NCBI RefSeq assembly: GCF_015352445.1
Contig: NZ_JADKPO010000010.1
Location: 62,001 to 126,000, forward strand
DNA from: Nocardioides agariphilus
GTDB taxonomy: Bacteria; Actinomycetota; Actinomycetes; Propionibacteriales; Nocardioidaceae
Direction: 5' to 3'
DNA: 64,000 nucleotides
Shown: positions 33,940 to 42,937 of the stretch, one piece after another
How the letters are laid out: each line of letters opens with the position of its first letter
How positions within the stretch are numbered: position 1 is the stretch's first letter
The notes under the pieces: model-generated
What the model saw: only the letters and a program-made list of their open reading frames with translations
Databases searched by the model: none
Told to the model about the DNA's origin: nothing
Program-made: the position numbers and the translations under genes

Positions 33940-33969
33940 TTCACAAGCAGAGGACCGCAGGTCTAGCCT
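33940..33969 (+). promoter_or_regulatory. Promoter of the permease-kinase-flavoprotein operon
   Basis: TTCACA (33940-33945) and TAGCCT (33964-33969) are 18 bases apart, a good sigma-70-type fit. Transcription would start near 33976, giving a leader of about 40 bases with GAAGG before the ATG at 34017. Confidence 0.5.
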
Positions 33970-34016
33970 CCCAACGTCTCGGTCCGTCCGTCTTGTGCGC
34001 GCAGAGAAGGTGCCCG

Positions 34017-35633
34017 ATGCCAGAAGCCCACGAACCGCTCGATCACCCGGATGCCCGGGTGCTGACCGAGGACGAGAAACACCTCGCCAAGCTCGGCTAC
34101 AGCCAGGACCTGCACCGCTCGTGGTCAGGATTCTCCAACTTCGCGATCTCGTTCTCGATCATCTCGATCCTCGCCGGCTGCTTCACCAACTTCGGGGCCG
34201 GATTCAACAACGGCGGCCCGATCTCGATCTCGTGGTCGTGGCCGATCCTCGGTGTCTTCATCCTGATCATCGGGTTCACCATGTCCGAGCTCGTCTCGGC
34301 CTACCCGACATCCGGTGGCATCTACTGGTGGGCGGCCAAGCTGGGCGGGCCCCGTGCCGGCTTCTTCACCGGATGGCTGAACCTCATCGGCCTGATCGCG
34401 GTGACCGCCGGTGTGTCCTACGGCTGCGCGACATTCATCGACCTCACCATCAGCACCTGGTCGACCGGCTGGGCCGACGGCTACTCACTGCAGCGGGTCT
34501 TCTGGATCTTCCTGCTGGTGCTCGCCGGCGCCGCCGTGCTGAACATCTTCAGCAGCCACCTGATGGCGATCATGAACAACGTCTCGGTGTGGTGGCACGT
34601 CGTCGGCGCGAGCGTCATCGTGCTGATCCTGATCTTCATCCCCGACCAGCACCAGTCGTTCAGCTACGTCTTCACCGAGCGCTTCAACAACTCGGGATTC
34701 AGCGACGGCGCAACGAACAACTTCGCGTTCTGGTTCGCGATCGTGCCCTTCGGCTTCCTGCTGACCCAGTACACGATCACCGGGTTCGACGCCTCGGCCC
34801 ACCTGTCCGAGGAGACCGCGTCGGCGTCCAAGGCCGCGGCCAAGGGCATCTGGCGCTCGATCCTCTACTCCGTGGTCGGCGGCTACATCCTGCTGCTCTG
34901 CGTGGTCTTCGCGATCCCGAACGACGGCAGCGGGAACCCGGACAACGCCGGAGTCGGTGCGGGCGGCGTGGCGTACATCTTCAACACCGCGATGGGCACC
35001 AACTGGGGCGGCTTCGTGCTGTTCATCTCGGCGTCGGCGCAGTTCTTCTGCGCGACCTCGTGCATGACGTCGGCCTCGCGGATGACCTACGCCTTCAGCC
35101 GGGACGGGGCCATCCCGGGCTCGAAGCGGTGGGCGGCGCTGAACGCCAACCGCACGCCGGCCAACGCGGTGATGTTCGTGGCCGTCTGGGCGGCGATCGT
35201 GACCCTGCCGGCGCTCATCGAGGTGAACATCGGCACCGCGGACGCACCGCTGATCATCCCGATCGCGTTCTACGCCGTCACCTCGATCGCGGTGATCGGC
35301 CTCTACCTGGCCTTCGCGATCCCGATCTGGCTGCGCTTCACCCACGGCGAGAAGTTCGAGGTCGGCTCGTGGAACAACGGGGCCAAGTACAGGTGGATGA
35401 ACCCCATCGCGGTGGCCGAGATCATCATCGTCTCCCTCTACCTGATGATGCCGTTCGTGCCCGGAGCGGTGCCGTTCAGCGACGACTTCTCGTGGAAGTT
35501 CGTCAACTACGCCCCGATCGTCACCGTCGGTGCCCTGATCGCACTGGTCATCTGGTGGAACGTCTCTGCCAAGAACTGGTTCACCGGTCCCAAGCAGACG
35601 GTCGACCAGGCCGTCCTCGACTCGATCGAGTGA
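34017..35633 (+). CDS. APC superfamily amino acid/amine permease
   Basis: A membrane protein of 538 residues with about 12 helices. The N-terminal part reads RSWSGFSNFAISFSIISILA (about residues 38-57), then SELVSAYPTSGGIYWWAAKL (about 90-109), the unwound-helix motif of the APC fold. TGFDASAHLSEETASASKAA (about 260-279) is characteristic of the GABA/choline-type amino acid permease group. It should import the amine or amino acid degraded by the island. GAAGG precedes the ATG. The stop overlaps the next start as GTGA. Confidence 0.92.
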   Translation: MPEAHEPLDHPDARVLTEDEKHLAKLGYSQDLHRSWSGFSNFAISFSIISILAGCFTNFGAGFNNGGPISISWSWPILGVFILIIGFTMSELVSAYPTSGGIYWWAAKLGGPRAGFFTGWLNLIGLIAVTAGVSYGCATFIDLTISTWSTGWADGYSLQRVFWIFLLVLAGAAVLNIFSSHLMAIMNNVSVWWHVVGASVIVLILIFIPDQHQSFSYVFTERFNNSGFSDGATNNFAFWFAIVPFGFLLTQYTITGFDASAHLSEETASASKAAAKGIWRSILYSVVGGYILLLCVVFAIPNDGSGNPDNAGVGAGGVAYIFNTAMGTNWGGFVLFISASAQFFCATSCMTSASRMTYAFSRDGAIPGSKRWAALNANRTPANAVMFVAVWAAIVTLPALIEVNIGTADAPLIIPIAFYAVTSIAVIGLYLAFAIPIWLRFTHGEKFEVGSWNNGAKYRWMNPIAVAEIIIVSLYLMMPFVPGAVPFSDDFSWKFVNYAPIVTVGALIALVIWWNVSAKNWFTGPKQTVDQAVLDSIE

Positions 35634-36568
35634 CGGACGACGTCGAGAGCCTGCTCGACCAGGTCCCCGTCCTGGCAGGTCCGCGCACCGTCGTGGACCT
35701 GCCGGGCGGGCTGACCAACCGGAACGTGCGCGTGACGACGAGTACAGGGGACTACGTCGTCAGGCTCACCCAGAGCGACGCCGGGCTCCTCGGCATCGAC
35801 CGCGACGCAGAGCATGCGAACACCCGGTCGGCCGCGGAGGCCGGCGTCGGCGCGCAGGTCGTGGACTACCGGCCTGACCTGGGCATGCTGGTCATCACGT
35901 TCCTGCCGGGGGGCGCGCTGACCAACGAGACGATCTGCGGACCCGGCGTCATCGCCCGGGCGGCCGATGCGATCCGTCGTCTCCAGGCAGGGCCGAGGTT
36001 CGTCAACGACTTCGACATGTTCACGCGGCAGGCCGGGTACCTGGCGCTGGTGCGCCAGCACGGGTTCGCGCTGCCGGACGAGTACGACGCGTTCGCGCCG
36101 CAGTGGGATCGCGTACGCCGCGCGCTCGCCGCACGTCCCGCGGTCACGGTGCCCTGCAACAACGACCTGCTCGCCGGCAACTACATCGACGACGGTGAGC
36201 AGGTGTGGCTCATCGACTACGAGTACTCCGGCAACAACGACCCCGCCTTCGAGCTCGGCAACACGGCTACCGAGTGCGACCTTGCGCGCGAGCAGATCGA
36301 CGAGCTGGTCGCCGCCTGGGCAGGGGAGGATCCCGATCCCGCGCTGCGCGCCCGGGTCGACGCGCAGTCGCTGTGCTCGGAGTACGGCTGGGCGCTGTGG
36401 GGCTTCATCCAGTCGGCTACCAGCCCTCTCGACTTCGACTTCCACGGCTGGGGCATGGAGAGGTTCGAGAAGGCCGCGCGCCGGTTCACCAGCGACGGCT
36501 TCGAAGTCCTGCTCGACAGGGTGGCCGAACCCTCGCCGGTCGAGCTTGTCGAGGCCTCTGATGAGTGA
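35630..36568 (+). CDS. Choline-kinase-like phosphotransferase (APH fold)
   Basis: A protein of 312 residues. The ATP loop is PGGLTNRNVRVTTSTGDYVV (about 25-44) and the catalytic loop is PCNNDLLAGNYID (about 178-190), followed by the metal-binding VWLIDYEYSGNNDPAFELGN (about 195-214). In choline/ethanolamine kinases the catalytic loop usually reads CHNDLxxxN; here the His is Asn while Asp and the later Asn remain. It probably phosphorylates an amino alcohol. The GTG start is coupled to the permease and its end overlaps the flavoprotein start by 8 bases. Confidence 0.85.
   Translation: MTDDVESLLDQVPVLAGPRTVVDLPGGLTNRNVRVTTSTGDYVVRLTQSDAGLLGIDRDAEHANTRSAAEAGVGAQVVDYRPDLGMLVITFLPGGALTNETICGPGVIARAADAIRRLQAGPRFVNDFDMFTRQAGYLALVRQHGFALPDEYDAFAPQWDRVRRALAARPAVTVPCNNDLLAGNYIDDGEQVWLIDYEYSGNNDPAFELGNTATECDLAREQIDELVAAWAGEDPDPALRARVDAQSLCSEYGWALWGFIQSATSPLDFDFHGWGMERFEKAARRFTSDGFEVLLDRVAEPSPVELVEASDE
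36538..36556. repeat. REP-like motif, copy 2 (inside coding sequence)
   Basis: GGTCGAGCTTGTCGAGGCC encodes the last residues of the phosphotransferase (PVELVEA). It is the reverse complement of 30354-30372 with one mismatch. Confidence 0.45.
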
Positions 36569-39020
36569 GGGCTCGACCGGCCTCGCGGACCGCGCGCAGG
36601 TCGTGATCATCGGCGGCGGGGTGATCGGCTGCTCGACGGCCTACCACCTGGCCAAGCTCGGCTGGACCGACGTCGTGCTGCTGGAGCAGGGCACCTTGTC
36701 GTGCGGCACGACCTGGCATGCCGCCGGCCTGGTGGGGCTGCTGCGTGCCAGCGAGAGTGGCACCAAGCTGGTGCAGTACTCGACCGAGCTCTATGCAGGA
36801 CTCGAGGCCGAGACGGGACTCTCGACCGGGTACCGGCAGTGCGGCGGCCTGATCGTGGCGCGCACCGAGGACCGGATGGTGCAGCTGAGGCGCACGGTCG
36901 CGACTGCTGCTGCCTTCGACCTGGAAGCCGAGATGCTCACGCCCGAGCAGGCCCAGGAGAAGTGGCCGGCCATCGCGATCGACGACCTGCGGGGCGCGAT
37001 CTGGCTTCCCCAGGACGGCCGGGCGAACCCGACCGACCTGACCCTCGCCCTGGCCAAGGGAGCCCGGTCGGCCGGGGTGCGTATCCGCGAGCACGTGCGC
37101 GTGCTTGGCGTCGACATCGAGGAGACCGCCCGTGGGCGTCGGGTGACTGGCGTGCGCACCGACGCCGGCGACATCCGGGCGGACGTCGTCGTCAACTGCG
37201 CGGGCCAGTGGGCCAAGGCGCTGGGCGACCAGGTCGGTGTGACCGTGCCGCTGCACTCAGCCGAGCACTTCTACGTCGTCACCGACCAGGTCGACGGCGT
37301 GCATCCGGACCTGCCGATCCTGCGCGACCCCGACGGCTACATCTACGTCAAGGAGGAGGTGGGCGGGCTCGTCGTGGGCGGGTTCGAGCCCGTCGCCAAG
37401 CCGTGGGTGTCCCCTTCGCAGATCCCGTACCCCTTCGAGTTCCAGCTGCTGGAGGAGGACTGGGAGCACTTCTCGGTGCTGATGGACTCGGCCCTCGAGC
37501 GGATCCCGGCCCTCGAGCACACCGGCGTCCGGAAGTTCTACAACGGACCCGAGAGCTTCACGCCCGACAACCAGTTCCTGCTCGGTGAGGCGCCCGGCCT
37601 GCGCGGGTACTTCGTCGGGGCAGGCTTCAACTCCGTCGGCATCGCGAGCGCAGGCGGTGCCGGTCGCGCCCTCGCCGAGTGGATCGTCGAGGGCGCCCCG
37701 TCGATGGACCTGACGAGCGTCGACGTACGCCGCTTCTCGCCGTACGCCTCCGACGAGACCTGGCTGCGGAGCCGGGTCGCTGAGATCCTCGGCCTCCACT
37801 ACGCCGTGCCGTGGCCCAACCGCGAGCCCGAGACCGCACGCGACGTGCGGCTCTCCCCGCTCCACGAGCGGACCACCGCCGCGGGGGCGACCTTCGGCAC
37901 GCGGAACGGCTGGGAGCGACCGCTCTACTTCGGCCCGCCGCTCGACTACAGCTGGTCGAAGCCGGCGTGGGTCGAGCAGAGCAACGCCGAGCAGGTCGCC
38001 TGCCGCACGGCTGTCGCGGTCTTCGACCAGACCTCGTTCAGCAAGTACGCCGTCAGCGGCGCAGGCGCGTTGAGCACGCTCCAGCGGATCTGCGCGAACG
38101 ACGTGGACGTGGCTGTGGGCCAGGCCGTCTACACACCATGGCTCAACGAGAGGGGCAGTTACGAGTCGGACGTGACGGTGACCAGGACAGCGGACGACGA
38201 GTTCCTGGTCGTCTCGAGTGCCGCGACGACCGTCCGCGACCTGGCGTGGCTCGAGGAGCACGTCGAGGACGGCGCCGAGGTGCATGTCGACGACCTGTCG
38301 GGTGACTTCGCCGTGCTGGGCGTGATGGGTCCGCGCTCCCGTGAGCTGCTGGGCCGACTCACCGACGCAGACCTCTCGGAGGACGGGTTCGGCTTCGCGA
38401 CGAGCCAGACGTTCCGTCTCGCCGGCGCCCGGGTCCGCGGTACGCGGATGACCTATGTCGGCGAGCTCGGCTGGGAGCTGCTGGTCCGCAACGACGACGC
38501 GGTGGGGGTGTACGACGCGCTGCACCAGCACGGCGCCGCGCTCGGGCTCGCCGATGCGGGCTACTCGGCCATCGAGTCGCTGCGTCTGGAGAAGGGATTC
38601 CGCGCCTTCGGCCGGGAGCTGACCCCCGACTACACGCCGATCGAGGCCGGGCTGCTGTTCGCCACGGGTCTCGACAGGCTCGACCGGCACGGACGCCCCC
38701 AGGACTTCTTGGGCCGCGCGGCCCTGGAGGAGCGCCGCGAGCGCCTCCGCCGGCCCGGTCCACGGCGCCGCCTCGTCTCGTTCGTCGTCGCGGACCCGGA
38801 GGCCATGCTGTGGGGCGGCGAGCTGGTGCTCCGCCACGGCGAGCCGGTCGGCCAGGTCACCAGCGCGGCGTACGGCGCCACCGTCGGCTCCTGCGTCGGC
38901 CTGGCCTACCTCCGCCGCGACGAGCCCGTCACCGCCTCCTGGCTCGCCGAAGGCGGCTTCGAGGTCGACCTCGCGGGCGTACGTCTGCCCATCTCCGCGA
39001 CCCTCAAGGCGCCGCTCTAG
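36561..39020 (+). CDS. FAD-dependent dehydrogenase with GcvT domain (dimethylglycine/sarcosine dehydrogenase-like)
   Basis: A protein of 819 residues. The FAD domain (about 1-390) starts with VVIIGGGVIGCSTAYHLAKL (residues 14-33) and has GTTWHAAGLVG, whose His53 matches the residue that carries covalent FAD in dimethylglycine dehydrogenase. Residues 430-715 form a GcvT-like folate domain (ERPLYFGPPLDYSWSKPAW, YTPWLNERGSYESDVTV), with the C-terminal barrel to 819. Relatives demethylate N-methyl amines and hand the one-carbon unit to tetrahydrofolate. Its place in the island suggests the substrate is N-methylated. The start overlaps the kinase gene by 8 bases. Confidence 0.93.
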   Translation: MSEGSTGLADRAQVVIIGGGVIGCSTAYHLAKLGWTDVVLLEQGTLSCGTTWHAAGLVGLLRASESGTKLVQYSTELYAGLEAETGLSTGYRQCGGLIVARTEDRMVQLRRTVATAAAFDLEAEMLTPEQAQEKWPAIAIDDLRGAIWLPQDGRANPTDLTLALAKGARSAGVRIREHVRVLGVDIEETARGRRVTGVRTDAGDIRADVVVNCAGQWAKALGDQVGVTVPLHSAEHFYVVTDQVDGVHPDLPILRDPDGYIYVKEEVGGLVVGGFEPVAKPWVSPSQIPYPFEFQLLEEDWEHFSVLMDSALERIPALEHTGVRKFYNGPESFTPDNQFLLGEAPGLRGYFVGAGFNSVGIASAGGAGRALAEWIVEGAPSMDLTSVDVRRFSPYASDETWLRSRVAEILGLHYAVPWPNREPETARDVRLSPLHERTTAAGATFGTRNGWERPLYFGPPLDYSWSKPAWVEQSNAEQVACRTAVAVFDQTSFSKYAVSGAGALSTLQRICANDVDVAVGQAVYTPWLNERGSYESDVTVTRTADDEFLVVSSAATTVRDLAWLEEHVEDGAEVHVDDLSGDFAVLGVMGPRSRELLGRLTDADLSEDGFGFATSQTFRLAGARVRGTRMTYVGELGWELLVRNDDAVGVYDALHQHGAALGLADAGYSAIESLRLEKGFRAFGRELTPDYTPIEAGLLFATGLDRLDRHGRPQDFLGRAALEERRERLRRPGPRRRLVSFVVADPEAMLWGGELVLRHGEPVGQVTSAAYGATVGSCVGLAYLRRDEPVTASWLAEGGFEVDLAGVRLPISATLKAPL

Positions 39021-39024
39021 CGGT

Positions 39025-39085
39025 GTACTCCCGTGCAGTTGACGGGTCAAAGTCGCCGAGAGACCCGTCAAACGCACGGGAGTAC
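39025..39085. repeat. Long inverted repeat, possible REP/hairpin or terminator
   Basis: Two 24-base arms (39025-39048 and 39062-39085) are inverted copies with two mismatches, separated by 13 bases. The outer part is GTACTCCCGTGC/GCACGGGAGTAC and the inner part TTGACGGGTC/GACCCGTCAA. It fills most of the 94-bp gap between the flavoprotein stop and the SWIM gene. No U-tract follows on either side, though a stem this long may still stop transcription. Confidence 0.75.
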
Positions 39086-39114
39086 GCCGGCAGGGATGTT
39101 TGGATAGGGCCGCG

Positions 39115-40431
39115 ATGGCCCGCTGGACCGAGGCGCAGGTGACGAAGGTCGCGCCGGACGACTCCTCGATGACGGCTGCCCGCAAGCTGCTCAACCCGGC
39201 ACTGTGGTCGGAGACCGGGAGCACGGACATCCTGGTGTGGGGCAAGTGCCAGGGGAGCGGCAAGTCGCCCTACCAGGTCAGCGTGGACCTCGCCGGGCCC
39301 GCATACCGGTGCTCGTGCCCCAGCAGGAAGTTCCCGTGCAAGCACGCGCTGGCGCTGCTGCTGCTGTGGGTCAGGGGCTCGGGTGACGTCGCCGAGGTCG
39401 GCAAGGCGGCCGGGTTCGCACAGGAGTGGGTCGAAGAGCGCGCTGCCCGCGCCGAGCGCACCGAGACCCGCAAGGCGAGCGAGGAGAGATCCCCCGACCC
39501 GGTGGCCCGGGCCAAGCGCCTCGACGAGCGACTTGCCCTGATGACCGCCGGGCTCGACGACTTCGGACGCTGGCTGCTCGACCTCGTCCGGGCAGGGACG
39601 GCGGCAGCGAGGCAGCAGCCCTACTCCTGGTGGGACACGGCTGCCGCGCGCCTGGTCGACGCCCAGCTGCCCGGGCTGGCGCAGCAGGTGCGCGACATGG
39701 GCTCGGAGGTGCACCGTCGCGGCGACTGGGCAGACCACCTGCTGGCCGCCTGTGGACGGTGGTGGACCGCCACCCGGGCCTGGACGATCCGCGACTCGCT
39801 CGATGCCGACGCGATGGCCGACCTCCGCGCCTACCTCGGGTGGGCGCAGCCGACGGCGGAGGTGAGGGCGGCCGACAGCCTCTCGGGCACCTTCTTGGTC
39901 CTCGGCGGGCACCGCACCGACGATGGCAGGCTCCGCCAGCAGCGCACCTGGCTGCGCGACGAGGCGAGTGGAGAGCTGCTGGTGGTACTCGACTTCGCGG
40001 CCGGGCCGACCCCGATGGCGACGCCCCAGCTGGCGGGCACCGTCGTGTCGGCAACGGTCAGTCGATACCCGGGCACGACGCCGCGTCGGGCCCTGTTCGC
40101 CGAGGACCCCGTCGTGACCAGGTCCGACTCAGTGCTGCCTGACCCGGTTGCCGTCCAGGCAGCCCAGGCGTCGCGTGCCGAGCGGCTGGCCGGCACGCCG
40201 TGGATCGACCATGTCCCCGTCGTCCTGGCGGACATCGCTGCGATGGCCGGGGACCGGCCCTGCGTCGTCGACCGCACCGGACACCGACTCGACCTGGTGG
40301 ACGACGACACCTCGCTCTGGCCGCTCCTCGCGATCACCGGCGGCCACCCGGCAGACGTTTTCGGGGAGCTGTCGGGCGGGCGGTTCCGGCCGCTGACCTT
40401 GCGCGTCGACGACCGGCTGGTCGCCTTGTGA
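39115..40431 (+). CDS. SWIM zinc-finger protein (YehQ-like)
   Basis: A protein of 438 residues. The SWIM motif CxCx6CxH is present: YRCSCPSRKFPCKHALALLL gives Cys66, Cys68, Cys75 and His77. A long helical region follows (about 100-270), then a beta-rich C-terminal half. SWIM domains bind DNA or protein partners. The gene opens a five-gene operon with the DUF5691, MoxR, DUF5682 and VWA genes, the same mix as E. coli yehL/M/P/Q. Its stop overlaps the next start as GTGA. A partial -10-like GATAGG lies upstream. Confidence 0.88.
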   Translation: MARWTEAQVTKVAPDDSSMTAARKLLNPALWSETGSTDILVWGKCQGSGKSPYQVSVDLAGPAYRCSCPSRKFPCKHALALLLLWVRGSGDVAEVGKAAGFAQEWVEERAARAERTETRKASEERSPDPVARAKRLDERLALMTAGLDDFGRWLLDLVRAGTAAARQQPYSWWDTAAARLVDAQLPGLAQQVRDMGSEVHRRGDWADHLLAACGRWWTATRAWTIRDSLDADAMADLRAYLGWAQPTAEVRAADSLSGTFLVLGGHRTDDGRLRQQRTWLRDEASGELLVVLDFAAGPTPMATPQLAGTVVSATVSRYPGTTPRRALFAEDPVVTRSDSVLPDPVAVQAAQASRAERLAGTPWIDHVPVVLADIAAMAGDRPCVVDRTGHRLDLVDDDTSLWPLLAITGGHPADVFGELSGGRFRPLTLRVDDRLVAL

Positions 40432-41834
40432 GCGCGCCGGGCGTCGAGCAGTGGTGGGAGACCGTGCGCGCGGCCGCCCTGGTCGGCACCGCGCGCCGGG
40501 AGGTCCCCGCCCTCCCCGCCGAGCTGGCAGCCTTCTCCGCTCCTCGCACCGGCCGTGAGCAGGGCCTGCTCGAGGCCGCCGCCCTGGGTGACGCCGTACG
40601 CCGCGCGGGTGCGGTGGCGGTGCACGAACCGGAGGTGGACGAGCCCGCGCCGGAGGAGACCTTGGCGCCCGCCCCGTCGCCGGCTGTGCAGATCCTGGAG
40701 CTGCTGCTGACGCAGGTGCCTGTGGGTGCTGCCGCGCGTGACCTGCTGCTGGTCCACTGGCTCGAAGCGGCTGCGAAGGTCGACCGGGTGGTGCCCCCAC
40801 GCCTGCTGCCCGCGCTCTTGGAGGTGGGCGGTGCCCGCCCGTCGGCCGTACGTCTCGCCATCGCCGGGGCCGTGGGGGAGCGCGGTGCCTGGCTGGCCGT
40901 GCGGAACCCGGACTGGCGGTGGCTGGGGGCCGGGCCGGAGCGGCGGGAGGGACCCGACGGCATTCGGGCTCGTATCGCCGAGACCTGGGACACCGACGGT
41001 GCGCAGGACCGCGCGGCTGCCGTCTCTCGACTGGTCGTCGGGCTCGGACCCGACGACGAGCCGTTCTTGGAACGGTGCCTCGACGACCGGGCCAAGGCGG
41101 TGCGGGAGGAGGCCCAGCGACTGCTTGACCGGCTGCCCGGGTCTGCCCGTGCTGCGCGGATGGGTGAGCGGCTTCGCCCCCTGCTGACGTACTCCGGAGG
41201 TCTGCGCAAGCGCCTCGACATCCTCCTGCCTGACGATCCCGACCCTGCGGCGGTCCGCGACGGACTCGTGGAGCTGCGCGGGCAGGGGTCGAAGCGCGCC
41301 CGCTGGCGCGACCAGGTCGTCAGGGGTGCCCCCTTGAGTGTGTGGACCGAGATCGTGGGAGGCGGCCCGGCCAAGGTCGTCTCGCTGCTCAAGGGCTTCG
41401 AGGAGTCGCTCGTGATCGCCTTGAGCGATGCTGCGGCCGGTCGCGGCAACGTCGAGTGGGCGCGGGCACTGCTCGACCTCCGGCACGACACGCGGCTGAT
41501 GGCGGTGCTGCCCGAGGTCGAGCGCGACGAGCGGATGGCGGCTCGCCTGGGCCACAGGTCGCTGGTGACGACGGCGCACGAGGTCCAGCAGCTGCCGCGG
41601 CCATGGGGCCCGCGCACGAGCAGCGCGGTGCTCGCCGCCATGGGTCGCGAGAAGGACGCAGGCCATGCCGTCCGGATGCTCCGCGACACCCTGCCGGTCG
41701 CGCTCCACCCCGACTCGATGCCGGCCGTCGAGCGCACCATGAAGCAGGGTGACGACAGGCAGCTGCACACCGCCCTGCGCGACGTGCTCCAGTACCACTC
41801 CCTCCACCGATCGATCAGCGAGGCCCTCCGATGA
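40428..41834 (+). CDS. DUF5691 family protein
   Basis: A protein of 468 residues, helical and Ala/Leu/Arg-rich, built like a HEAT-type solenoid. Examples are VRAAALVGTARREVPALP at about residue 13 and VREEAQRLLDRLPGSARAAR at about 224, plus the motif LTYSGGLRKRLDILLPDDPD (about 255-274). DUF5691 proteins are found next to SWIM proteins in this operon type and have no known function. It is translationally coupled on both sides (GTGA with the SWIM gene, ATGA with the MoxR gene). It has no signal or membrane segment. Confidence 0.75.
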   Translation: MSAPGVEQWWETVRAAALVGTARREVPALPAELAAFSAPRTGREQGLLEAAALGDAVRRAGAVAVHEPEVDEPAPEETLAPAPSPAVQILELLLTQVPVGAAARDLLLVHWLEAAAKVDRVVPPRLLPALLEVGGARPSAVRLAIAGAVGERGAWLAVRNPDWRWLGAGPERREGPDGIRARIAETWDTDGAQDRAAAVSRLVVGLGPDDEPFLERCLDDRAKAVREEAQRLLDRLPGSARAARMGERLRPLLTYSGGLRKRLDILLPDDPDPAAVRDGLVELRGQGSKRARWRDQVVRGAPLSVWTEIVGGGPAKVVSLLKGFEESLVIALSDAAAGRGNVEWARALLDLRHDTRLMAVLPEVERDERMAARLGHRSLVTTAHEVQQLPRPWGPRTSSAVLAAMGREKDAGHAVRMLRDTLPVALHPDSMPAVERTMKQGDDRQLHTALRDVLQYHSLHRSISEALR

Positions 41835-42934
41835 GCGACCCGTCCACCGCGACCAGCCCCGACGTACTCCGGGCGCATGCGGAGCAGCAGTACGCCGCCG
41901 AGCTGGCCGCACTCGACGTCGCTGACGACCGGCCGCGTCCGCCCAGCTGGCGGCTGTCCCCGTGGGCGGTGTCGCTCTACGTGCTCGGCGGACAGCTGCC
42001 CGACGGCACGGCCATCGAGCCGAAGTACATCGGGTCGCGCCGGCTCGTCGAGATCGCGATCGCGACGCTCGCCACCGACCGTGCACTGCTCCTGCTCGGG
42101 GTGCCGGGTACGGCCAAGACCTGGTTGGGCGAGCACCTCGCTGCCGCCATCAGCGGGTCCTCGACCCTGGTCGTGCAGGGCACGGCCGGCACCGCCGAGG
42201 AGGCGCTCCGCTACGGGTGGAACTACGCGCGCCTGCTGGCCGATGGCCCCAGCCGTGCGGCGATGGTGCCGAGCCCGGTGATGCGCGCGATGGAGACCGG
42301 CGCGCTGGTCCGGGTCGAGGAGCTGACCCGCATCCCCGCCGACGTGCAGGACGCGCTGATCTCCATCCTCTCCGAGAAGAGCCTGTCGGTTCCCGAGCTC
42401 GACGAGCAGGTCCAGGCCAAGCCCGGCTTCAACGTGATCGCCACCGCCAACAACCGCGACAAGGGCGTCAACGAGCTCTCGTCCGCCCTGCGGCGGCGCG
42501 TCAACACCGTCGTGCTGCCGCTGCCGGACACGTTGGAGGAGGAGGTCGAGATCGTGCGCGGCCGGGTCTCGGCGATCGGCGCGAGCCTGTCGCTGCCCCC
42601 TGATCTCGAGTCGCTCTCCGAGGTGCAGCGAGTGGTGCAGGTCTTCCGCGAGCTGCGCAGCGGTGTCACGACCGACCGGCGCACCACCGTCAAGTCGCCC
42701 ACCGCGACGTTGTCGACTGCCGAGGCGATCTCGGTGCTGACCAACGGCGTGGCACTGGCCGCCCACTTCGGGGACGGCACGGTCCGGGCCGCCGATGTGG
42801 CCGCAGGGCTGCTCGGGGCAGTCGTGAAGGACCCCGTGCAGGACCGCATCGTCTGGCAGGAGTACCTCGAGACGGTGGTCCGCGACCGGCGCGAGTGGAA
42901 CGACCTCTACCGGGCGTGCCGCGAGCTCGGCTGA
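41831..42934 (+). CDS. MoxR-family AAA+ ATPase (YehL-like)
   Basis: A protein of 367 residues. Walker A is GVPGTAKTW (about 90-98). The Walker B position reads ALVRVEELTRIPADVQDALI (about 158-177), with Glu-Glu in place of the usual Asp-Glu. Sensor 1 is VIATANNRDKGVNELSSALR (about 205-224), followed by RRRV as the arginine finger. LSEKSLSVPELDE is also typical of the YehL branch. MoxR ATPases act as chaperones with VWA partners; here the partner is the last gene of the operon. Confidence 0.92.
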   Translation: MSDPSTATSPDVLRAHAEQQYAAELAALDVADDRPRPPSWRLSPWAVSLYVLGGQLPDGTAIEPKYIGSRRLVEIAIATLATDRALLLLGVPGTAKTWLGEHLAAAISGSSTLVVQGTAGTAEEALRYGWNYARLLADGPSRAAMVPSPVMRAMETGALVRVEELTRIPADVQDALISILSEKSLSVPELDEQVQAKPGFNVIATANNRDKGVNELSSALRRRVNTVVLPLPDTLEEEVEIVRGRVSAIGASLSLPPDLESLSEVQRVVQVFRELRSGVTTDRRTTVKSPTATLSTAEAISVLTNGVALAAHFGDGTVRAADVAAGLLGAVVKDPVQDRIVWQEYLETVVRDRREWNDLYRACRELG

Positions 42935-42937
42935 CCC

